Positions 21,413-34,818 of a DNA stretch of 64,000 nt are shown here, piece by piece (position 1 is the first letter of the stretch; each line of letters starts with the position of its first letter). Location of the stretch: positions 119,444 to 183,443 of the forward strand of contig JAYMGJ010000287.1 of NCBI GenBank assembly GCA_037178675.1, in the 5' to 3' direction. The DNA comes from Scleroderma bovista. Taxonomy: Eukaryota > Basidiomycota > Agaricomycetes > Boletales > Sclerodermataceae. Position numbers and translations under genes: made by a program. A model generated the notes under the pieces. It searched no databases and had not been told where the DNA came from. It saw only the letters and a list, made by a program, of their open reading frames with translations.

Positions 21413-24400
21413 TCACAAGTATTGCAAGCTCTCCAGAGTTTCAATAGTCAATGTTTTTGGGAGTCCAAAGTCATCCCCCGATTCTTGATGAATGACACCG
21501 AAGCCATGATGCCTTTCTATAAAACGGTTGAGAAGAGGGCACGGAGTTACTTGTGGTAGTGGATTCCCAGTTTTTAGAGTGGTCGAGATAAGACCTAAGG
21601 GATGTTTGTGAGAGGCCGGAAAGGGAATTTTAGAGATGAATTCACTGATCACGGCTAGTACGTCTCCTTCGAAATCCGGATCTAGCAAGCGCGTACGCTT
21701 CAAAAATGCCCGTACCCATGTAGGTTCCAATTCTTCGACTACAGAAAGGAGGTGGGATAACAGATATGTAAGTTGTCTGTTGCATTTATCAGACATCGTG
21801 CATTCAACGGGCAAGCATGATAAATATTTACAGTTGAATATCAAGTATCTTTTGATACCTCTCAGCTGGCCATCTTCCTCGCAGGGAGAACTGTCACATA
21901 CATCAGGTTGACGGAAATGTACTCCCATTCCTAGCTCACCTCATAGGTTACATTCTCCTTCACCATTAAGGACCGCTTCAGCTTTCGACGAATAGCAAGG
22001 AGACTTTGGACAATCAGAGCTGGCTCATCTGATTTTCGATTGCTAGCAAATGAGACAGTAGCACAGTGTATTGTGCCAAGCTGCGCTACAGTTGTAGCGA
22101 GAACTCTCCGCTGGTATGATCGAATGGTTGTGCTAGGAGGCAGGAACGAAAATATACTGAACATGCATCAACATTGTGGTCTGGAATGTGGTAAGAGCTC
22201 GTACCCTGCGGCGAGAACGCCGATAGCTACAAGCACGAATCGCCTCTGATATGGGGGTATCAGAGGGGAAAGGGAAAAAGACGCATTACGCTTACCCATG
22301 CAACGTCAAAACCCCACCCGGGAGAGGATGGACTGACCAGGTGTGTATCTTGGTATGAATAACCCACCACCTTAAGCCATGGTTAGCCCAACTTCCGTAC
22401 TGAATTCATGGTAACTGTTGCTTACCAAGCCGGCGGTAACGAATAGGATTATACTCATCATGGGCGGTACGGGCCAATAAAGGCGAACAAAGAAGAAAAT
22501 AGGGAAGCAGACGAAACCAACAGCGGTAAGACCATACGGATTTCCTTGACCAGATCCGGTTGAAATGTACCTGACTGAGATGTTACATTATGTCAAGTGT
22601 TGGACGGAGAGATTTGGCAGACCACATAACAGTGCCTATTATTCCGCCAACGAATGTGCTAAAGACACGAGCGACGATGGAAAAGACTGTATCGCCGCGG
22701 AAACGAGCGAGGGTAGATTGAGCCATAAATCTAGAAAACCGATGAGCCCTTGATCCATTATGTGCACAACTTCCTCACATTGCCCATACAAGCTTGTTTC
22801 CTGTTAACAGAGTCAGAAGGACAGGATAATTCCGTATGATTCCACATACCATAGGCGAATCCCACAGATGATTTCAGGAGAATGGGCAATGTCAATATCA
22901 CTAAAGGCAGGGTAGTCCAGAATGCACGTAACCGAGGAAACCGCTGACCTGTCAGAACCCCCGCCTTGATTGCAAATAAAGCATTCCCATAACTCAAACC
23001 AGCAACCATGCGATATAGGCGATCTACGATTACTTCGACCACGTTTCGGGGAGGAAGTGCATCCGGATCTCTGCGAACCGCTTGTCCAAGGTCACGCACA
23101 ACGGTGCTATCTATGCCCGGGATCACCTCTGGAGGGCATTATTCAGTATGGCCGACCTGAACACGACGTGGACAGACCAGGATTTTCATCATCACCCCCA
23201 ACATCATCTGAGAATTCCCATGTTGACCAAAACGCCAGCTTTGCGAGCTTCAGCGATGGAAACCAGAGCTTCGGACGTTTTCTCTCGGTCTCTAGTCGTA
23301 TGATTTCCTCAAGCTAATAATAGCGAATGAATTCTTTGGCCATCGCTTCGTACCGCTACTTACCAGTGCTTGCAAGGTGTCCGAAAAGCGCATCAAGTGG
23401 TATTGATAGACGTAGCAATGAAACAGATATCTGTGCGGAGGAACATCATCATATGTGGGCTCATCGCTGGGTGAACCGAACATTGCTCGATAGGGTTCAA
23501 GGACGGATAATCTGGCGATGGTCAGAATTAAATAGGTAATAGCTAGAACATTATTACCTCTTTTTGGTGGTGAACTCGTCCAGCTCTCGTACAAGTCTAC
23601 ACAGGAGTTCCTGGTACTTTTGGATGCGATCTTTGCGAATTCGGTCTTTCTCCTCAGTGCTCATCCAAAATTTAAAGCGATGTTCTCGAGTGTGCAAAAG
23701 CCAGTCGAATGACTCACAAAGCACGGTCTCGCAGACGAGAAGTAAATCTTGACAGCTCGCACTCAAAAGTTCTGTGGCCCTTGCCGTATATCTTTCAGAA
23801 TATGGATGAGAGAGTCGAGTAGCCTCCAGGTCAAAGAATCGGTGTGACTCAAATACTCCAACAGCGGACTCCTTTCTGTGGTGTCGTGAATGAGGGAGAT
23901 GGAGAAGAGAGTTGTGAAGGATATTGTGGTGATTATGATGAACATATTGAGAACTGTGCTTGTGGTGGTGAAGGCGATGGAGACGATGTGACGACGAGCT
24001 ACGCGACGGAGAAGAAGACCTGTGATGTCGACGGTGCTTTGGGACGTCTGGGGAAGACGCCCTTGACGGGGTGGGTGTAAGTATTGTGGGTGTTCCAGCA
24101 GCTGATGGAGCAGGTGTGCCCGGAAAACGTTCCCTCGTTGGGTCGATGAGAGTATAGTAGACGCTCATACCATTTGCCCTAACCGCCATGCGTCTCGCGA
24201 GTTGATGGACCTCGTTATATTCTGTCGGGGGTATACGACTGTATATAATGTCGAGCCTTAGCAGACGATGAACAGTCGTCAAGTGAACCAATTCCCCTTC
24301 AGCCTTATTGACAGCAGCCGTAATCGGTGTTGCCGAAAAGTTGGGGCATGTAACATCCGCAGAAAGGTGTTCACGGTGTTGCTTGATAGCATCTGCTAGG

Positions 24401-25582
24401 CATAGAAGCACGTTTCCCAGCCGGGTGGTGAATAGAGTCGAAACCGATAACGGGAAAACAAGGGCCGATACCGATAAAGCGACCGCTGAATGGAAAACAA
24501 GTGGAAGCATAGTGGCTAGTATGATCTATGATCTCATAAGAAAAGAAGGATAACATTGTTGGCCCACTCACTTTGTAAAAAGGATACGGAAAGAGAACCC
24601 CGGTAGTAAAAGCGATATCTAACGCACGTTGTGGTGTTACTGAGAGAATAAGGTGGTAAGGACTTACCCATCGCAAGGCATCCGATAATACATGCAAAGA
24701 GAAATGGTCCTGGTCCTTGGCGAGCCCTGATATACATATAGAACGCACTCCCGAAGAACATGAAGATGGCTATTATGACGCTTGGCTGTGAGATGTCAGT
24801 GGATCTACACTGGACAAATAGATGCCTCATACCGCGGCTTCTAGGTATTCACCAGTTGCAACACTTGCAGTGGTGACATTAGATACATGTACGGTGCGGG
24901 AAAGATCTGCTAATTTGAGGCCTAGACAGACCCATCTGCATAAAAATCATGTGAGGCATCTGCTTGACGATGCAACACTACACTCACGCCGAACCCAGGC
25001 CTACAAAGAGGAGGATCATAAACTCGCGCTCAACTACAGCCATAAAGGGGTCGCATGGCGGAGAAAAAAAAGAAGCTAAACCTAGGTGATTAACATACAG
25101 AGAGAAAAATGGAGTTGTTCATTACCGATGACTATGAGAAATGCAGCCTGTGGAATCCAGTTGGTAAGCTGACAACTTCTAACGCATAACAACTGATCTA
25201 CCTGGCCCATCACATTTCCTGTTGTGGGAATAACAAAGATCACAAGCGAAATCCATGCCGCCAAGGCACCTCGTAGAGCTGGTTTCCACTTTGACCAGGA
25301 CCAGTTTGCAGATATCCACTGTAACTTCTGCGGAAGTTTGAGTGAAAATGACAGTTGCGCTTTACTTGAGTCGCTGGGCAACTCCGAGCCATCAGAAGTC
25401 TTTCCCTTCGCACTCCCAACCCTAACTGATTCGCCTGGTGAAGGCTCCGTGAACGTTGATGTATTAAGCTCTGTTCCATTGGCAAAAACACCACGATCAT
25501 TTTGTGGTGCGGTTGACTGTATCCTGACGTGGAGGTTCGGCTTGCTGTTCCTTTGGTTAGGGTTTTCCGCATCGCCCGCCAT
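21413..25582 (-). CDS. Bre4/ArAE_2-type multi-pass membrane protein
   Basis: Large membrane protein of the fungal Brefeldin-A-sensitivity/aromatic acid exporter-like family (ArAE_2_N plus ArAE_2/DUF2421). Proposed roles of the family in transport are poorly tested. The start at 25582 gives MAGDAENPNQ, a disordered head, then WKPALRGALAAWISLVIFVIP, the first membrane segment. Several exons across 22200-25200 encode hydrophobic segments (for example MLPLVFHSAVALSVSALVFP near 24500). A cytosolic part has a His/Ser-rich loop near 23880-24050. LSVLEPYRAMFG is near 23490. The C-terminus (VVEELEPTWVRAFLKRTRL..DPDFEGDVLAVISEF) closes at 21413 after an intron of about 120 nt. Exact exon borders were not all fixed. 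It shares a short divergent promoter with the homeodomain gene. Confidence 0.8.
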
Positions 25583-25746
25583 GACTTGATATACGTCCTT
25601 TCGGCGGGTCCTGAGTGTCTTTCACTGACTTATCCATTGCGCAAAGCACGGTCTATTAAATTTTCGGATCGTCCTACCTAATCAGAGTCACGTGCAGATG
25701 ACTCTACCATTACTGTAAAGCGTTATTACCTATAACTTGACAGTCT
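25583..25746. promoter_or_regulatory. Short divergent promoter
   Basis: 164 bp separate the starts of the Bre4-like gene (-) and the homeodomain gene (+). CACGTG lies at about 25689 (TCACGTGCAG), a possible E-box for bHLH factors. No clear TATA box is seen. Confidence 0.4.
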
Positions 25747-25761
25747 TTGCTTCACGGCGGG

Positions 25762-26931
25762 ATGCCACCCGTGTCGACCAGACGACACAATCATAATGGA
25801 CTGAAGAGTACGCAAGTTAGGGGCGCCGGAGGAGTTCTGCTATCTTTGGAATCCATCACTCAAGTCCCAGCTCCACCCACACAGTTGCGTAAACGTCGGA
25901 CGGGTCTCTCCCCAGCTCATTTGCTCGAGCTCAAAGCGATATGGAAGGAGGACAAACGGGTTCCGTCTATCGCATCCAGGCGGGCTTGGGCAGTCTCTCG
26001 AAACGCTAATCCAACTTCCGTTGTAAATTGGTTTTCTCGGAAAATACGTGCAGCAAAGCTGGCGGGAGAACCGATCCCCCAAGGATCATATGAACTGCCA
26101 CTGGAGTCATACATCGTCCATCTGCCCCCTCTTCCAGTAATCCGAGAACTCGATTTCGACTTATCTTCCGATGACACAAAACCAAGTCTTGGTCTTGGTG
26201 ATAACAATCCTCCAGAGTATTTCGACTCATCCTCCAGCTTACTTGCTGATCAAAACCATGGTTTATTGCATTCTCTCTTTGCTGGGCGGTCGGAGGAAGG
26301 CGCATATATGCGTCAACCATCGAGTATACCTGCTTTCGACACCAATCTTTTTAGGTAGGAAGCGCATACCGTGGCTAAATTTACTCACCCGGGCTCCAGT
26401 CCAGCATCAGCCCTTCTGGACTGCGATGCCCGGAAAGCTCGTCGGGAGATAGGGGAAACTCTTTCAGAGCTCTCTTGCACAGTTACGTCACACCCTGCTT
26501 GCAACCAGGGCTGGAGGTCAGACCCCAGTTTCGCTTGTTCACTTTGCTCTACAGAAGGTGAAGCCTGAGTCTCAACAGTCAAAATATGACTTGAATATAT
26601 CGTTCATACTGATAAAATGTCGCGAGGCTCTTTAGGCTCATGGGAGTTCATCGAAACCAATTCTAACCCAATCCCCAGTTGCCAGGTTACCCCACCAATT
26701 CTTTCTCTTCACGACGGTACATCTGATCTTTCCGTGGAGATTCCAGCCATTCCACTCCCATCTCATTTGCGATCCGGTTCTATCTGCCACTCTTCGATTG
26801 ACTATATCCAGGGAAACGACTGGAGAAGCCTGGAAGATGAATTAGCGTCCCTTGTGAAGGAAGGCAGGCTTGATTTCTCGTTTCTCTCAGAATTAGACCA
26901 TCCAGTTGTCGACGATCGTTCCTTCTTTTGA
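25762..26931 (+). CDS. Homeodomain transcription factor
   Basis: Likely nuclear DNA-binding regulator. Exons 25762-26354, 26400-26557 and 26636-26931 join in frame to 348 residues; an in-frame ATG at 25747 would add five. Residues about 45-105 form a homeodomain: RKRRTGLSPAHLLELKAIW, then VPSIASRRAWAVSRNAN and the recognition helix TSVVNWFSRKIRAAK. WF and the basic tail are kept, but the usual WFQNRR reads WFSRKIR. Introns of 45 and 78 nt are inferred from phase and from GT..AG borders. The second joins GSWEFIETNSN to the preceding exon. The rest is acidic and Ser/Pro-rich, without further domains. It is not accompanied by a second homeodomain gene, so it is probably not a mating-type HD locus. 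Confidence 0.75.
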
Positions 26932-27167
26932 TGAGTATGTATGACCTGTACTTCTTTCAGTTTCGATTCCACGTATAACCAGTACGCATGCCGATGTTTT
27001 CGTCTGTTGTTTGAATACAAGTTGAGTTTCATGGACACGTAACAGTCCAGCATTGGGAGTCTCAACCGCATTTACAAATCGCGACATCCCTCGCAGCCTC
27101 CTTGTAAGCACTTTGTCGTGTTTGTAGGGATTGGTGGTATGTCGACGGGGCTATCGATACTGTAACA

Positions 27168-30100
27168 CTACGGGCTAGACTCGTCTACCATACACTCTGG
27201 ACTTTCCCAATCAATCTCCTGCTTCAGCACCGCTTGTAAGATGAGTTCGGTAGAATATATTTTGTATCCTTCCTGGGCAAGCGGACGCCATATTGCTACG
27301 TCTTCCGGACAAGAAATAACAAAGCGATTGTCTTTCGCCTTGAGAATGCGAACAGTGGGAGTAGCGACCTGTACCTGTATTGCAAGAAATGTCACACCAA
27401 GTCACGGGGCGTGACATCGAAACCCACCTGTCCCCCAGCGCTGTGGACAACAGCCTTGAGTAGCCTGCTATCGATGGGTACCTTGGGCGTTAGATAAAAC
27501 AATTTTTGTTTGAACAACTGAGAGCCACGGTCCTTCTGCTTGGACCGTTCAAGAGCTTCTGCGAAATTGAATTTCCATTTCTTCTCAGCAGCAGGATCTG
27601 AGAGCAGATAATCTTGTTCAGCTACACGGAAATGTCATCATACTTATACCACGAATACAGCAATTGAACATACGTAGAAGTTTTCCACTTTTAATGGATT
27701 CGTTTGCCCACTCTTCCCTTAAAATGTACGGAGAGACCGACATTGCGCACAAAAACTTCTCTGTGCGGACAATGCCCTTGGTGACGAGGTGGGTACAATC
27801 GGTCGGTTTGGAGGTCATCCTCACACCCAATTTTGCAAGGCGCTACAAAGGAGCTTAAATGCCAGTCACTTTAGCGAGTTAGTAAATAGTAAACCTTGAT
27901 AGCCTCGTCTGAAATTGTGATGCCAGTAGACATTAGTCGGACGACTTTGGTCTCCGAAGGAAGCGCTCGAAAAGGTTCCCGATCCCTGTATACTCGTCAG
28001 CACTTCCATTGTGCGCCAGGCCCTGACTCACGTGTCATGCATACTCTGCGATCTAGTCTTCGACTCCTGAGACCTGCTGTTACCTTCCCTCCTACGCTCG
28101 TCCCTGTCACCATAGTCATCTTGATGACGAACAACCTTTGCGGCGTTGCGTTTTTCTTTTGGGACGGCAATGGCTAGCTCTACTTCTGCTTCCTCGTCCT
28201 CTTCCCGTTGTTTGGTCTTTCTCGCTTTGCCCTTCGTACCTTCGTCATCAACCTTTCTTCTCTTCCCTCGCGCTCTATCCTCCTCATCTTCCTCATCTCG
28301 CAAGGACAACATAGAATCGTCACCTGCAGTCCTTCTCCGCTTTTCGACCTTCCTCTCTTTTTCATAATTAACGACATCGGGCATAACCTCTTCTCTCAGT
28401 TTCACAGTAGCCTTCTTCGCTGCGCTTCGTCTGGGTCCACTTCGGATTGGAGCGGCAGGGGAGTCAACAATCATCGATATGTCATCTCCGGTATCAAATC
28501 TGGATCCTTCAGGTTGATGGGTCTTGGGATTGGAGGTGGAGGGTCTCCGGTTCTTGGCTTTTATGCGCGTAGATGCATCAATCGGAGTTGGTTTTCCTCC
28601 CTTAGCTGCAGATGTGGAGGCCTCTGCAAGGACAGCCCGCATCGAGGGCTTTGGCATCAGTAACTCCGGCTGATTTCTGTTGGTTTGGGAGGGACGTGGA
28701 TCCTCCGCATCAGTGCCTTGATCTTCAGGTGCAGGATTTTTCTTACTACCCCCAGGAGTGAAGTACTCCTTCGGCAAGGATGGTACGAGCACAGACACCG
28801 TCCTTTTGGGGGTGCTGATGGCCTTGGTAGGAGAGGCAGGGGAAGGAGATCGTGTTGGTGATCGACGTGCTATGTGTTTTGTGGTCGACTTGGAAGTGCT
28901 CGTTTGGGCCTTCGACTGGGACGTAGTCGGCTCATTTCTTGCAGGTTGGTCTTTGCCCTGTTTTTTGCCCTTGTTTGGCCGCGTGTATAATTCCGCATCT
29001 GAATTTTCATCATCTTCCACTTCCCCTCTTTTGGAAGTAGACCTAGGCTTCGGTTTCATACCGGACTTGACCGGCGTTACGGTCGGCGCTCCGCCACGGC
29101 GTGCAGGTCGAGCGGGTTCCGAATCCGAGTCCGAGGATACATACAGATGAATCGGTTTTCTCTCTGATCCCAGAGTATTAGCTCGAGAATAGTTCAAGTC
29201 TCTCTTGCCTTTCTTCGACGGCGGCTCGTCGACTTCGCTGCGAGTTGACCGTGCCCTGGAAGTGACTGAGTGTCTCCGAACAAGTTTGGGGCGTTGTACC
29301 TCAGGCTCTGAAACCAGATTTGGAGTCCGCGGTCTCGATTTCGCTGAGGGAGCAATAGAGTTGGGTTTTGCTATTGATCTGCTTTTCGACCGCCTAGCGC
29401 TTTCTTCACCGATCCCAGAGACTAGTTCTTCGCCAGGCGAGTGTTGCAAAGCAGCCTTTCCTTTGGATTTAGAACTTATTTTGGGTTCAATACCAGATCT
29501 CAGGTATCGCGAGTTTGGCTTCGTTGGTAGTTCTTCCTCTACATTCATCCTATCGTTGTCCGCGTAATCCCCGCCCAAGCCCCCAGAATCCACCAGCACT
29601 CCGTCTTCGTCGTCATGATATGTCACGACTGCTTCCACTTCTCTGATGCTTGTAGATGTCCCTACAAGGGGTCCGTGGGAGGAAGGAGGTTGTTTCACAT
29701 TGGATGCGGAAGATTTAGGTTTAGCAGTTGGAGAAGCATTCGACGAGACTGTTCGTAACTTGTTCTTCGTCAGCCAAGGGCCCTCCTCCGCCTCATCTCC
29801 AGGTATCTCGACGACCTTGTCCACATAAACATCGGAGATCTGCTCTGTTCCCGACAGCGATCCACGTGCACGTTTGGCGGACCTCGAAAGTGATCTTGCG
29901 ATGGGTTTTATGGGACTCTGACGACCCTTCTCCAACTTTCTCCCTCTGTCCTTATCAGCCGTACGGTTGGGGGTTCCACTTTCACACGAAATCCTACTTG
30001 GGATTGACCTGCTCGGATGAAGGCCTTCGGACTGGTTTTTATTAGCTTCGGGGTCGCGTCCATACTTAGCATCACGTTTTTCCTCAGTCTCCACGTCTAT

Positions 30101-32025
30101 GGCGCCTACACCACGCCCACCTGGAACAACACCAGCACCCAGTGTGACACTGCTCCCATTCGCTGGACCTAGACAAGTAGATCAGCATGCTGGTCGCCTC
30201 AAACTGATATTATAGCAACACTCTGAGCATTACTTACCACCTCCATTATTATCTCCGGTCATCAGTAACTTCCCGAAATCAATGCCCGGTGGGAACACGA
30301 TATAACGTTCGAGGCCGACAGTGAGGGCTCTATACAAGGCATGATTTTGGTACGCACGTGATGTCACACAGAAAAGGTGGTTAAATGAAGATTGTATGTC
30401 GATGCGCAACACTCACCGCCACTCGACAAAACAATCCTCAACCCACGTATGGTTTACTATGGGGATTGACCAGGCAAGGGCACGCTTAGTCTTTGGAGAA
30501 TGCTGGCTGGAAAGGTATCATAAACACAGGATATGAGAAGAAAAGTTTGGATATGCGGGTGTATCGACCACTCACAATCCTGCAACCAAGACCTTGTTCT
30601 CCACGCTCAAGCTCGGGGTGAACTTTCCACCCATCAATGTTATTAGGCGCTTAAGATAGTCTCGTGCCGCGCCAGTATAGTTCGTAATGGATATTTCCTA
30701 TTGCTTGTGTGTCAGCGGTAGCTCGGCGTGCCCTCCATAGGTTCGCTTACAAAACCAGCCAATCCCGGAACCCCACCCCTCGGAACGGGATACCATAGTA
30801 AGGAATCCAACGGAGAATGGAGAGTTCCGCTAGATTCGACACTAAACAACCAGGTAAGAGTACCTATTAAAATGGTGGAGGAGCGGGCGGCCTGCAAATA
30901 GAGAAAAAATGAGCATGCAGTTGGGTGGCAGGGGCTGATATGCAGATGCTGTCTGCAAGTACCTTAAAATATGCTTTCCCACTTCTCCATCTCGTTACAA
31001 GTACATCACACGCACCAACCGCCCTCTCCTCCGCCACCTCATCTTCGTCGTCGTCCACGTTATCTTCCTTGACTACGACTCCACCTGATCTTCTGATTCC
31101 AGCCTCGACAGCATCTCGTTGACTGTTGCTCAGTTCCAAAGACCGAGATAAAAAAATCTTCTTTCCTCCCCAAACTTGCTCCTTCTCACCGACATTTGAA
31201 ACGTTTGGGTCATCTCCTTCTGTGCCATTTGTCCTTGTTTGCCTCCGCTTCTCATCAGTATCATTAATTCCATCTTGTACCTTGTGGCCGGGGCGCAGCA
31301 CAATTGGGTCTGGCCACAAGTACGGAGCTTCCGGTAGCCGGCGTCCAAGGCGAACTGAGTCATCAAACCAGTGGGGTGTAATAATAGACATGTGGGTGTG
31401 TGGAGCGAAATGAATAGCCGTGTTGTACTGTTGAGTGAGGTAATTTATGGATTGATGAGGCGGATGCTGGATGGCAAATTGGGACCATACCTTGTCACTA
31501 CCCGGACGAAGAGCGAATAAATGTGTGACGTCTCTCGTGAGACCGATGCGCCATTGACCGCCCAGAGCGGCTATCCCAGCTGACAATACTTCGACATCAG
31601 ATGCAGGTAGCTGCATGCCATACGTGTCAATGGGTGCGTGTCCTATAAAGGTGGGCCACGCACATCAGTTGCACAAGCTACGATTCCCGAAAATATCATG
31701 GCGGGATCAGGGGCATAGTACTGTTCGCTACGCGGCCTGTGCGTAAGCAAGCGGTAGGACAGGGACGTACTGCCACGTACAGCTGGGGTTTTCCCATAAC
31801 TATACTCCTGTCCACCCATTTGTCGCTGACGACCTTTAGCGCCCTATTTGCAGATTCTTCGCCCTGATTATGCTTATGTGAGTAGGATCCACCGAGGGCA
31901 ATCAGATGAGTATGTGGCCCAGTGGTGGTTGCACCATTGAGATCAAGGATTGACGCGAGTTCATGTCTGCGAGACGGGGGGAGAGAAGAGGAGAGTATAT
32001 AGCGGACGCCGTCGAAGACAGCCAT
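27168..32025 (-). CDS. Rtt107/Brc1-like multi-BRCT DNA damage protein
   Basis: Scaffold that binds phosphorylated histone H2A and repair factors at stalled forks. It starts at 32025 with MAVFDGVRYILSSSLPPSRR, a first BRCT. BRCT2 is at about 31200-31620 (GGQWRIGLTRDVTHLF, IITPHWFDDSVRLGRRL), BRCT3 at about 30740-31140 and BRCT4 at about 30310-30690 (AWSIPIVNHTWVEDC). A long disordered Ser/Lys/Pro-rich linker fills 28028-30200. Two C-terminal BRCTs follow: CTHLVTKGIVRTEKFLCAM with EEWANESIK (about 27640-27830) and a last one near 27170-27580 ending at 27168. Four plus two BRCTs is the Rtt107 plan. Several short introns separate the domains; not all borders were fixed. The linker shows many S/T-P sites. 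Confidence 0.8.
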
Positions 32026-32795
32026 GAAGAGCTTCGTCGTTTCAAGTGGACTGCTCAGTCTGGTGGTGCGTGATTACACGTGACACGTGACGATTGCGTG
32101 TGGAAGCGTGACACGCGCGTTATGTGCATACCCGCAAACACGCTTCGAGCTGAACCCGCTCCATGGTCCTGTAATAATGCGTGTGGGCCAAACCCTCACA
32201 TGCTATCCGATCCGGCACATCCATCGAGGAGTTGGAGCTGTGTGTTGTCTGCAATGAATATGAAGACTTGGTATTTCAGACCACGCTGACTCCTTTACGG
32301 TCTTTGAAGATGTGATCCATGTACCACAGTCATATTATTGAAACGCTGGGAATGAACATGCCCACTCCACTTGGTGACCCCGAATCCCGGCTCCCATGCA
32401 TATCACGAGTGGGCCAGGTGACGAATTGAATAACCTGAAGCCCTTGGCCTTCTCACCTCGCTAGTGTAGGCGAGCACGGTACGCTTCGCCTTCTAACTGC
32501 ATGTCTTACTAACTCTTCGATCCTAACGGAGCTCATCCCGTCACTCATACCAGATAAAATTCGTAGTCGTATCCCAAAGCACTTCGCCGACAGTTTCAAT
32601 GGGCAGAAAAGCGACAACACCTTTGGACCGCACAACCTTTGCGAATCGACGCACAGGTTATGGAAACCATGATTCGTATTCTTTTTCACCTCGGTCTCCA
32701 GCATCAATGTAGGTTTTACTTGGTTCAAAGACCCGAATACGGTACTCAATGTTCCTAGATATCGACATGCAGCCCCTTCAGGACCATGGCCATGG
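32026..32795. other. Intergenic, no gene seen
   Basis: Upstream of the Rtt107-like gene there is a cluster of CACGTGACACGTGACG at about 32075, two overlapping CACGTGA boxes 40-60 bp from the start, possible bHLH or stress elements. A frame without ATG enters from about 32685 into the CorA-like gene, so an unrecognised first exon of that gene may lie in here. Confidence 0.4.
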
Positions 32796-34818
32796 ATGGA
32801 TTTTGATTCCGACGCCACCCTTGTTCATCCACCCATGACTGAGAGTCCAGTAGATACTACTTGGAGGGGCTACCCTTACAACCTCTTCTGTAACTGGACG
32901 ACTGATCAGGTCAGACGAAGCAAAATTATAAGCGGCTGTGCACAACTCGACTCGTGTTCCATACATAAAGTGGATGTGCTATCCAATGGAAAGATAGACG
33001 ACGGGCTTGAAGACCAAGCATACGTGGTGTCAAAAGAGACGGCCGATGATTTCTGGGAAGATGTACTCGATTCAGTGAGGCAATCCTCTTTAGTCCAGGA
33101 TCTTACGTAGGCTGAGCTTTTTTGTCAGCGTCCAACCCATATCCGTGTTAGAGCTCTGTTCCTGGACAGCTTAACTCTGCCAGTTCTCCAAATGCTTGGA
33201 ACAAAGTCAGCTTTGTGTTTGTGCAGTACCCTCCTTTTACATTAGACCATTACGTCACCAGGTACAACATCGAACCTTTCTTTTTCTCCTCGTCCCTCAA
33301 CTGGATTCCTTCTCGCTACCAAGATGAGATACGTCCCGGAGAGGGTGATCGTAGGTTTTAGCCTCACCACTCTCAAAATATGTTAATATGGGTGCAGACC
33401 TCACTATCACCTTGCCTTTCGTCGGTTTGTTGCAAAATGTTACCAACGTTGTTAGTCCGTCCTCGATCGGGTCAATATCTGCAAAACCACATCCCCCGTT
33501 TGCAGGTGAGTTTTTGGCTCCGGAAAGTATCCCCTCCGAAATTGAGCTACTGGCGACAGATATACAAGCCTCATTGTTTCTTCAGTCCTGTACGTGTTTT
33601 TTCATCTCCCCGTGATATAATTCAATACTAAATGCTATAAGCCAACAACGTATTGGTTCAGGAGCTCCTCTCAATACACATAGTTAGGACACTAAAATCT
33701 AGCACCATTGTCTCGTATTATCCAAGTGCTATCAGTCAGCGGACATCCGCCAAGCGGTTGCGAACTCTTGTACAAAGAGCAGGTCAAAATACGTATTGGC
33801 AGCGGATATTTTCCAAGTCGAATGACCCGACGTTTCTCCTTCTCGCGATTCTATGGTATGTACAATATTCGTGGGACGAAGCATTTGAGGCGTTGTATGA
33901 CCACACTAATTGGCTGGTAAGTTATTTTTTTCGCTCGAGTGAATTGCTGCGAGCTGTCTAACCCCTCAGTAATTGCATTGAAGGAGTCTCGCGTCCTCTC
34001 TACCAACAATATCGGTCTTACCAGCGAGCTCCATAACGTTCAGGCCCATCTTTTAAACTACCAGTCCCTCCTGCAGGATTTCCGGCGTTCTGTCACATTT
34101 CTCAAACATACGCCGAACCCTGCCATGGATGCAGTGGTCAGCCATTCCGAGTGCAGGGAGTCTGCGGATCTCTTGTCCAAGGAATGTGGGAATCTCATTT
34201 ATGAGATCGATCGATTAGAAAGCAGGAGGTACGTGCAAAGCAACCGACTAAAAAATATTATCGATTTTGTAAGCTTCAAGCAGTGGTACATGCGATACAA
34301 ACATTGACCGAGCATTCGCAGGCATTCGCTATCGTCAATATAGAAGACAGTAGACATACTCAGCGACTTGCTGAGACGACTGTGAAAGATTCGGCGTCGA
34401 TGAAGCAGGTAGGTGTAGTATTTGGAACTAGAGTGCACTTTGCTAATCACGAACACGTAGATCTCCTACCTAACCGCGATATTTCTGCCTGCCAGCTTCG
34501 TCGCTGTACGTTTGAGAACAATCTGTTGTCGGAGAACATTCCTCATTGGCCGTACAGGGCGTGTTTGGCATGAACGTTACAGAAATCAACCCAGGCTCTG
34601 CACAAAGCATGATTCATTACATCGAAGCAACCATCTGCCTGACTATCTTCACGACGTGGCTGATCATATTGCTGCAGAGTCACAGCTCTATTCATAAAGA
34701 AGGAAGCAGTTTGTGGAGGCGGATGTGCTGGCCAATATTCTTCGTCACGGACCACGTCAAGGCAACGCATGAGAAACTTCGGGACGAGACCAGTGATGGG
34801 TACGTCCTGCCAGTTTGA
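32796..34818 (+). CDS. CorA-like metal ion transporter family protein
   Basis: Two-helix channel protein related to CorA Mg2+ transporters, in a divergent form frequent in Agaricomycetes. Conserved pieces are LQMLGTKYNIEPFFFSSSLN and WIPSRYQDE (about 33190-33330), then LTITLPFVGLLQ after an intron ending at about 33396. Further pieces are an alpha-helical part (33640-34260), SYLTAIFLPASFVA (about 34460-34505) and the pore signature GVFGMNV (about 34555). The second membrane helix is IEATICLTIFTTWLIILL, and a basic tail ends at 34818. At least six introns. Periplasmic-loop and selectivity residues after GMN are not the bacterial ones, so the ion is uncertain. The N-terminal start is weak: the frame is open upstream of 32796 without an ATG. 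Confidence 0.7.

Noticed and set aside
25762..26931. Mating-type HD locus
   Set aside because: Only one homeodomain gene is present, with no divergently transcribed HD1/HD2 partner or mitochondrial intermediate peptidase neighbour.
28146..29828. Plus-strand open frames opposite the Rtt107-like linker
   Set aside because: Shadows of the Ser/Lys/Pro-rich linker on the minus strand; no start context or domain.
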